A stretch of DNA of 64,000 nt, from the NCBI RefSeq assembly GCF_027943255.1, contig NC_072897.1:61466406-61530405 (forward strand). Direction: 5' to 3'. The notes under the pieces were generated by a model. The model saw nothing but the letters and a program-made list of their open reading frames with translations. It was not told the DNA's origin and made no database searches. The DNA is from Anastrepha obliqua. Its lineage: Eukaryota > Arthropoda > Insecta > Diptera > Tephritidae. This document shows, in pieces, positions 56,526 to 64,000 of this stretch; within the stretch, counting starts at the first letter, position 1, and each line of letters starts with the position of its first letter. The position numbers were made by a program, and so were the translations under genes.

Positions 56526-59500
56526 TCATGGTCCTTCAACGTCTGATGGCAGTACGGCGAGCTTGTGAACGGGGCGTTTAATTACGCCCGCTTTGGTTGC
56601 CACGTCTGCTACGCGGACTTTGCCGTCTTGCCCTGTTACGGTTGCGGCGACGCGGCCGAGCACCCATTGCTGCGGTGGTGTGTTGTCTTCCTGAACCAGG
56701 ACGAGGTCGTTCAGCTCGAGGTTGCGCTTCGGATGCAACCACTTGTTCCTCTGTTGAAGACCCAACAGGTAGTTCCTGGACCACAGTCGCCAAAACTGTT
56801 GCTTGAGACAACAGACAAGTTGCCATCTGTCGCAGCAACGCATTGGGTCCATCGATACTTGGGCTGGTGGCAGCGCTCGAAGGGGGCACCCAACTAGTAG
56901 GTGCGCTGGTGTCGGGGCCTCTCCATCGTTCGGGTCCTGACTCAGTGGTACCAGGGGTCGCGAGTTGAGTACGGCCTCGACCTCGACGAACAGCGTCTGT
57001 AGTTCTTCGGCGGTGAGCAGCGCGTTGCCGATTGCGCGCACGAGAAGGTGTTTGGCGGACTTCACTACCGCCTCCCATAACCCGCCGAAGTGCGGTGCCC
57101 TGGGTGGTATAAAAGCGAAGGTGAATCCTTCGTCCGTTGCGTACTTCTGTACTTCCGGTTGTTGGGCCTCGAAAGCATCCCTCAGCTCGCGAAGCTTGCG
57201 ATCGGCGCCGACGAAGTTGGTGGCGTTGTCGCTGTATATTTTCCGCGGCATTCCTCGGCGTCCAATGAACCTTTTTAGGGCGAAAATAAAACAATTAGAA
57301 GACAAGTCTGTTACTAGTTCTAAATGTACTGCCTTTGAAGTGAAACAAACGAACACTGCGATATATGTTTTTACTGGGGGTCTACCACGTATTTTCAATG
57401 TAGTATATACGGGACCACAAAAATCTACTCCACATATTAGAAAGGGTCGTAGTGCACGAAGCCTATCGGCAGGCAAATTTCCCATTATTTGGGTTTGCAG
57501 CTTCGGCTTATAATGAAAGCAGTGTGTGCAGTTTCGAACGGTACGACTACAAGCTTCTCGAGCATTGACCAGCCAAATGCGGTCTCGGAGAAGCGCTACC
57601 AATGCCTTTGTTCCAGCATGGTGATTTCGAAAATGTAGGTACCGTAAGTATGTGGTAACGAAGTGCGAGTTCTTGCTTAAGAGCAGTGGGAACTTGGCAT
57701 CATATGGGAGAGGCGCATTTAATAGGCGGCCTCCTACTCGGAGTAAATTAAACGACAGCGACAATTCCGAGTAGTTGTGCAAAAATGGATTAAGTTTTTG
57801 CAAACTTGAGGGTAGGGTGGTACCTTTGGTGAGTTTCATAATTTCTTCACCATATTCAACATGTTGAACCACCTGAATGGCTTTGAGGAAACTTAATTTA
57901 ATATCCTCAGCCGTCAGCATTTGTGTGAATGTCGCAGATGGGTTTCTAATGCGTTTTATTCATCTTAATATGTAAGCGACAATACGAAGCAGTTTTTGAT
58001 GAGAAGATACTCTTTTGGTGAGTTCCATAATTGGATGCGATTCATTTGCTTGAACAACTAAAACTGTTGCGTTCCGTTTCTTCTCTAATGCTTCGTCTCC
58101 TGGAGAGAGCTAGAAGTGGGTGTTTGTTGGCCATAACGCAGGGTCTTCTAGGAGGAACTGTGGACCGCTAAACCAGATAGAATTATTCAATTCGTCCAAG
58201 TTATAACCCCGAGACACTTGATCCGCGGGATTTTGCTTAGTTGGCACATGTCGCCAAGTAATTTTATCCGTCAACTCTTGGATTTCGGATACTCTGTTTG
58301 CAACAAAGGTCTGTAGTACAGATGGATGCGTTTTGATCCAATGCAAAACAATTTCGGAGTCTGTCCAGAAGTTTATATTTTCAATTGGCCGACTCAACAT
58401 TGGCGCTATTCGTGACCATAATTTGGCCAGCAAGTGGGCTGCCGAGAGCTCTAGACGCGGAAGAGATTTAGTCTTCAGCGGAGCCACTCTAGACTTTGCA
58501 GTAAGCAGCGTACATTTCGTTCCACCAGCCGAATGGCTACGTATATATATACAGCAGCCATACGCTCGTATTGAGGCGTCGGCAAAGCCATGAATTTGGC
58601 AGCTTGCACTCGACTCGGTATGTACAAACCGAGGAATGCTTATTGATGATAGCTGCAGTAGATTGGCTTTGAAATTTTCCCAGCTGGTGTCGAGGTGCAA
58701 TGGAATCGACTCATCCCAATCTAGTTTTTGCAGCCAAAGCTCTTGCAATAAGATTTTTGCTTTGGTAACTAGTGGGGCAAGTAAACCAAGAGGATCGAAA
58801 AGACTAGCCGAAACTGATAATATGTTTCGCTTAGTGGCTCGTAAACTGATAAAGTTGTCATTTAAGACAAACCGAAACAAATCTTCCTTCGGCAACCAAT
58901 GGATTCCAAGTGTTTTTGTGGAGTCTGTGTGATTGAAGTTTAAGGCCTTCTCAGAACTCTCACAATCGAAAAATGATGGGTGATTTGAAAACCACTTAGA
59001 TAAATTGAATCCTGTCGAGTTTAATATTTTCACTACCTCACTTCTAATAAGATCTAGAGATTCAAAATTATCGGATCCTGTAAGCAGGTCGTCTACATAA
59101 AAATTTCTTTTTATTGGCTTTGAGCCGAGTGGATACATATGTGTATTGGCATCGCTGAGCATTTGTAAACACCGTGTAGCGAGAAATGGAGCAGGCGCAG
59201 TGCCGTATGTTACGGTGTTAAGTCGAAAGATTTGAAGTGGCTCAGATGGATGCCGTCTCCACACTACAAGCTGAAAGTTTTTGTCTTCTTCGTGCATGAG
59301 AATTTGGCGGTACATTTTAGTAATGTCCGCCGTAAATGCATATTTATGTAAACGAAAACGAAGAAGTGTTGAATACAGCTCTTCTTGAATGGTCGGCCCA
59401 ACCATCAAGATTTCATTCAACGCAATTTGAGAAGAGGTACGACTTGATGCGTCGAAAGCAACACGTAATTTAGTCGTCGTACTTTCAGGCCGAAGAACGC

Positions 59501-60974
59501 ACTGATGCGGAATGAAGTAGTGTGGCTCACTCGGGATCTTATTATTTGTTGGGCTCATGTGACCCAATTCGATGTATTCATTCACGAAGTCCAGATACAT
59601 TTGACGAAGTTCTGGATCTTTCAAGGTTTTTCTCTCCAGGGCCTGAAACCGCCGAGACGCGGTTTCATAGGAATTACCGAGTAACTTACGGTCACCTTTG
59701 AAAGGCAGTCTTACTTGAAGCCTTCCTGAAGGCAAAACTTTAGTAGTTTTTACGAAAAATTTTTCACACTCTATTTGTTCAGGTGTGAATTTTGTCGAAC
59801 TAGCCCCTGAAGGTATTTCTTCCACCGCCCAGAACCTTTGGACAATGGAATCTATATTTGCTAGATCTTGTTCAGTATGGCATAATGTGCTACTGACTGT
59901 GGGAGTAGGACGTTGGTTGGAGGCGTATTTGCCAGACACAACCCAGCCTAAAAGTGTCTTTTGCAATGTTGGGTGATTGGGGCTGGCCTTGATCTGGCCT
60001 ACAGCTAAAAGCTCGAAAAATGTTTCAGCACTTAACAAAAGATCTACCTTTTGAGCCTTATAAAATTCTGGGTCCGCTAAGCTAATGTTTTTAGGAATTT
60101 TCCAGCCATTAATATTTACGTTACGATCTGGATGGCTGGCTGAAATGGATCGCATTATCCAAAACTGTGCCGAAAACTCATAATTATTGACCCGCGATTT
60201 TACAAACGTATTTAATTTCGTCCTTACTTTTTTGGTTGCATTTCCGATGCCGATAATATTTAAGGTCGTACTTTCGCGACGAATTCGTAATTTCTGCGCC
60301 AAATCCTCTGTCATGAAATTCACCTGAGATCCAGAATCCAGCAAGGCTCGTGCAGCAAGGTACTCTCCGGAGCTACCTTTTACGTTGACTACGGCTGTAG
60401 CCAACATAACCCGATCTGGCGTACTCGTCGTGTGCATGGCATGCGAGGTCGAAAGTTGTGGTGCAGTTGCAAAGGATGCAGGGTACTGGTGCAGCAACGT
60501 GTGATGCGAACGGTTGCAAACACGACACCGATCCGCTTTGCACTTTGAAACTGAGTGCCCCTTTCGCAAACAATTTATGCATAAGGGGACTGATTTAGCA
60601 AACTCAAATCGCTGCTGAGCAGGGAGAGTTTTAAAAGTAGGACACGCGGGTATACTATGATCATTTGATTTACAGTGCGGGCACACCGGCTGTTTTATAT
60701 TTGAAGTCACTAAGGCAGCTTTTGTCCTTCCCGCATGAAGGTGGGGTTTCTGAATGCTGTGACTGCTTGACGGCTTGAGCCTCAACGTTGAGGCTTCATC
60801 GGTAGATAAATGTTGGTAGCGTTTATTTAATGCTGCCTCACACTCACGCCATAATGGCAGCTTATCATAATCCAACTGTTCCTCCCACTTTGACCGAGTA
60901 ACGGTGTCAACTTTTGACATTACCAGATGAATTATGATAGCGTTTGTGATGTTTTTCTCGTCACCTAACGACAA
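56526..60974 (-). pseudogene. BEL-Y Pol: Gag end, protease, RT, RNase H, integrase; two nonsense codons
   Basis: One frame throughout. 60974-60450: capsid tail and knuckles (CPHCKSNDHSIPAC, CINCLRKGHSVSKC, CRVCNRSHH). Protease DSGS (about 60330). RT with TKLRVAFDASS, TADITKMYRQ and FYVDDLLTG (about 59095). RNase H-like QIHGFADAS and WTDSEIVLHW. TAG at 58110-58112 and TGA at 57960-57962 break the linker. Integrase 57920-56526: zinc-binding HHCC, GVDFCGPV (Asp), SDNATNF (Asp), GLWEAVVK (Glu), then the DUF5641-like end. All catalytic residues checked are present. Confidence 0.88.
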
Positions 60975-61656
60975 TCATTGTGTGCAATGAAAGCGCAGAT
61001 GGCTTTGGGATAGTTGGCAGTTCAAAAAGTTTGGAAATTGTGTCGAAAAATATTAAACATTTATTGTCATAAACTTTTTTGAGACTAGCCAACGCCTTCG
61101 AATAATTTTCGTCCGACATTTGGAAGGCCTTTACCGTTCCCAAAGCTTCACCAGACAGACAGTTAACCAAGTGATTAAATTTCTCAATGTCTGGGATTGT
61201 AGGATCGTTGTGCACCAAACTCTCGAACAGACTCATAAAATTTTTAAATTCTGAATATTCCCCTTTAAATTTCGGTAGCGACATTTTCGGTAGTCGCGAG
61301 CTGTGAGGTGCAACAAATGATGTTTCGGCTATTGACGATTTATTTCTCGCCAGAATAGATTTTATAACGGACTTAGTTTCCACTATTAGGTCCTCTAACT
61401 CCCCACGGGCTATGTCTTCCTCGTCGATTTCTTCAATTTTCGACTGACACTTCATAAGCTTATCGCTATGAGAGTTCAAAATGTCCAGTCGACACTCCAA
61501 TTCAATTGGATCTAACGACATTGTTTTATCGAGGAGACCCGTTTTTATGCGCACTATACTATTTTTCGCAACAGTTCGCTGGCGCTTTAGTGATTTCAAT
61601 TCCATAATCTCCTTACTTGGAGAGAGACTTGGAACTGCTGTCTTTGGCTTGCTCAT
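60961..61656 (-). pseudogene. BEL-Y Gag N-terminal part, frame-broken
   Basis: ATG at 61656. A coiled-coil-like N-terminus (residues 15-110) precedes LPKMSLPKFKGEY, the DUF1759-like start. The frame ends at 60961 within the capsid domain, and the pol frame starts at 60974 in another register. Sequence expected between the two is missing, so this is a deletion/frameshift rather than a programmed shift. Confidence 0.8.
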
Positions 61657-63284
61657 TTTGAGTTAAATTATTTAAACTCCCGAAAAATTTGCTCAATGTC
61701 CACAGAAACGAAAAAATATCTGTGAGAGTTTGTGGCTGAAAAAACGAAAACGAAAAGATGGCTGAATAGCCTGCACAAATCTCAATCAGAAAAACGAAAA
61801 ATAGCTGTTGGACAAGGCTGTGGTCAGGCCACGAAAGGATGAGCAAGCACAGTAGCACAACACTACGAAAATTGTTCAACAGATTTGCGAAAAATCGATT
61901 TTTGTTTGAATTATTTTCTTGTATATTAAATAATCCGTATTTACGAAAAATTCATTTAACTTTATAATAATTTTAATTTAATTGAACTTATTGTTCGAAA
62001 AAAAAAGGTATTCAATTTATTTAATTTTGTTTTTTAAATTTATTGACGATTTCGCATTTGAGGTCACACCCTTTATTGTCAAATCCCAACGTACCCTTGT
62101 TTCACTTTCGCGGAGTTTTATATACGTATATTTGTATAGATGATTGTACATATGGTACATGTACACATATGGGAGTATGTGCATATATAAGTATGTATAT
62201 GTATATGCAAGAAAGTGAAAGGGTGATGCAAAAAATTGAGAGTGTTTATCAACAACAACCACAACTTTCAATTTATTGCCTGTATAGGCTTATTGCAAGC
62301 CTTGACTTTCCTTTTGCAAAGGATGCAGGTGCAGGTCATTCCTGGCGGCGACAGAACCAGCGGTAGGAATTGGCGACAGCGGGCGATGACGGCAGCAGCA
62401 GTGACCAGAGTAGCAGCGACGGTTACAGCGATGAGAGCAGCGGCGAGTATGGCAGTAACTGCGAGAACTGTGACAGCGGACAGTGATATTGACGAGGGCG
62501 ACGAACTGCAAATAAGCAGCGGTGAATTCCACTGTTTTTTTTTTTTTTAGGAACAGAACTGAATTCTTAGCGGCATGCAATTACGGCACTTAGGTAATTT
62601 TTATTTTTATGTTTTAGGGCTCACAGTTTCTTTTTCTCTTTTTTTCTTTTAACGGTTTTTGTTTTTTTTTTTATAAAATTGCCTTATTTTTGGCCGAGAA
62701 CATTTATATATCACTGTGACCGTTTATATATACATATAAGTACCGCACTGTTTCAACCTTGCACTGTGTATTTTAGTTTATTCTTTTTTATTTATTTTTT
62801 TTTTTTAAGCACAAATAGATAATTTGGAACGCTTTTTTACCGCCACTATTTATTATTTTACTGTTTTTAGTTTTATGTATAATTATAATTTAAGAAAAAA
62901 AAAATTTTTTTTTTCACTATGTTCCATAAACAGGACACTGTATTACCGCTTCTCTCCCTATATGTTTATGTATGTATGTACACTATGTACTTGTTTTTAT
63001 TTAATTTTGGTTTAAGTCACTGAACCTTTTAGTGAGGGTGGTTTTTATGTTTGTTTGTTTGTTTTTGTCACTCGACGCGAAAACGGACTTGCAAAAATAT
63101 AAACGCAACAGAATACAAAATACAAGGCAATTGTTGCTACTAATTACAGCACTTATTGTTTTTATGTGTTTATTGTTTTGTGTATTTGGAAATAATTTCC
63201 GATTATGTTCACCAATTTATTTTTTTTTTTTAGCACAAGCGGATTAATTATGTTTAATTTTATAATTATGTTTTCACGCACTTA
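61657..63284 (-). other. BEL-Y untranslated leader, 1.6 kb
   Basis: Unusually long leader between PBS and gag. Mostly AT-rich with T runs, but 62336-62525 is GC-rich and triplet-like (GCAGC/GCGAC), open in more than one + frame. No recognised protein. Confidence 0.6.
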
Positions 63285-63302
63285 GTCCCTGCTCGGGCGC
63301 CA
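63285..63302 (-). other. BEL-Y primer-binding site, tRNA-Lys type
   Basis: On the minus strand TGGCGCCCGAGCAGGGAC directly abuts the LTR. It matches the tRNA-Lys(UUU) 3' end at 17 of 18 positions; the mismatch is G-U compatible. Confidence 0.85.
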
Positions 63303-63722
63303 TGAAAAGTCTCAAGCTTTTTTGAGATGAGAAATTAATTTACGTGGGAATGCGCGAATTGCCTGTTAAATAAAATGCGAGCGCGTTCGGTGGTAACTTC
63401 ACAAGTGATTTATTTATTTTTGAATTCAAGTTTTTATAGTGTCTTAGCCTAACGGATTAAGTTCAAATTTATGTAATTGGAGTAAATGTGTATTGCTCTG
63501 TTACGTTTATGTAATATAGGTGTTTATACATATATAGTGCTATTTTAAATTCATATACGGTACAGTATTTGTATTGAACAGTATTTTTAGAAAACAGTAA
63601 GCTTAATATTGAAACGTTACGAGAAATTATGGAATTTAACAATTATGATAATAATGATTAAAATTAAATTAAATATATAAAATTAAATTAATAATTAAAA
63701 TTCTAAGCCATTTGGCGTAACA
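63303..63722 (-). repeat. 5' LTR of BEL-Y (420 bp)
   Basis: See BEL-Y entry; about 10 bases longer than the other LTR. Confidence 0.92.
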
Positions 63723-63727
63723 AGGTT

Positions 63728-64000
63728 CATTACTACCACTACCCGATCAAGAGTCAAAGTTTTTGCAAATTTATTTCATTAATGACAACTATGATGACGG
63801 TGATGATGCACGGTGTGCATTTTCCAGAAATATAAACAGAGTCATTATGAGAGAGTTACAAGATTTATTACACACACACAATGTTTTGGTGCAAAATTTT
63901 GAAACAACAATCGAAAGATTGTCATCTGATAATCATAAAATTAAAATTGATGCAAATAAAACGCCTGCCGGCGAACATCGTGGAAGATACAATCAACCAA
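63728..64000 (+). pseudogene. Helitron protein, continuation after BEL-Y
   Basis: Open from the AGGTT junction to the window end: SLLPLPDQESKFLQIYF, then an INRVIMRELQDLL block and a final GEHRGRYNQP, the expected order in the Helitron-like N-terminal domain. Partial at the window edge. Confidence 0.8.

Larger units (their letters stand above)
56098..63722 (-). mobile_element. BEL-Y, BEL/Pao LTR retrotransposon, nearly full length
   Basis: 7.6 kb, minus strand. LTRs 56098-56507 and 63303-63722 (TGAAAAGTC...GCGTAACA) flanked by AGGTT (56093-56097, 63723-63727). The LTRs look identical except for a local difference of about 10 bases near 56363/63560. PBS, leader, gag and pol are all present, with a gag frame break and two pol nonsense codons. 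Confidence 0.93.
55497..64000 (+). mobile_element. Helitron, split by BEL-Y and running off the window
   Basis: The N-terminal domain frame is present on both sides of BEL-Y and is continuous if BEL-Y and one AGGTT are ignored. The Rep HUH motif and helicase would lie beyond 64000. The 5' terminus was not located. Confidence 0.75.

Noticed and set aside
60961..60974. Programmed frameshift between BEL-Y gag and pol
   Set aside because: The break falls inside the capsid domain with expected sequence missing and no slippery site, so a deletion is likelier.

Overview
This is a gene-poor, repeat-saturated stretch of animal nuclear DNA. The mix of families (BEL/Pao and Gypsy LTR elements, RNase H-bearing LINEs, RTE, Jockey/CR1-like LINEs, mariner-like, hAT and Helitron) and the abundance of TACATATGTA-type simple sequence point to a dipteran insect, possibly a tephritid-like fly; the species is inference. 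I found no convincing single-copy host gene. Nearly all coding sequence belongs to transposable elements, and most of it is broken.

Layout. 1-5.05 kb: LOA-like LINE-1A (+), ending against an endonuclease-domain fragment. 5.3-10.5 kb: AT-rich sequence with duplicated tRNA-like (SINE-type) units, a 390 bp mariner deletion derivative with both ends and TA duplication, a dimeric ABAB tandem repeat and a pair of inverted-repeat arms. 10.6-18.6 kb: Gypsy-A (-), whose integrase is split by the complete LOA-like LINE-1B (-) with a 10 bp target-site duplication (TSD). 18.66-49.25 kb: one nested complex between (TTATG)n arrays. Its backbone is LINE-2a (-), cut by Gypsy-B (TSD TTCG) and Gypsy-C (TSD GTAT). 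Gypsy-B in turn carries two near-identical BEL-X elements in opposite orientation, and an RTE LINE in its 3' LTR. Gypsy-C carries a non-autonomous hAT. A 5'-truncated LINE-2b and a Jockey/CR1-like LINE-3 also abut the arrays. 49.3-52.25 kb: a deleted mariner-like element hosts a complete hAT transposon with an uninterrupted transposase frame. 53.1-54.3 kb: Gypsy-D and BEL fragments. 55.5 kb to the end: a Helitron frame split by a 7.6 kb BEL-Y element (5 bp TSD AGGTT, almost identical LTRs).

Because many insertions keep target duplications and interrupt known reading frames, their order can be read directly. LINE-2a preceded Gypsy-B and Gypsy-C; Gypsy-B preceded BEL-X1, BEL-X2 and the RTE; Gypsy-C preceded its hAT; Gypsy-A preceded LINE-1B; the Helitron preceded BEL-Y. 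The observations I rate highest are the (TTATG)n arrays at LINE junctions, the long inverted BEL-X pair, the intact hAT, and the tandem hairpin repeats in the Gypsy-B leader.
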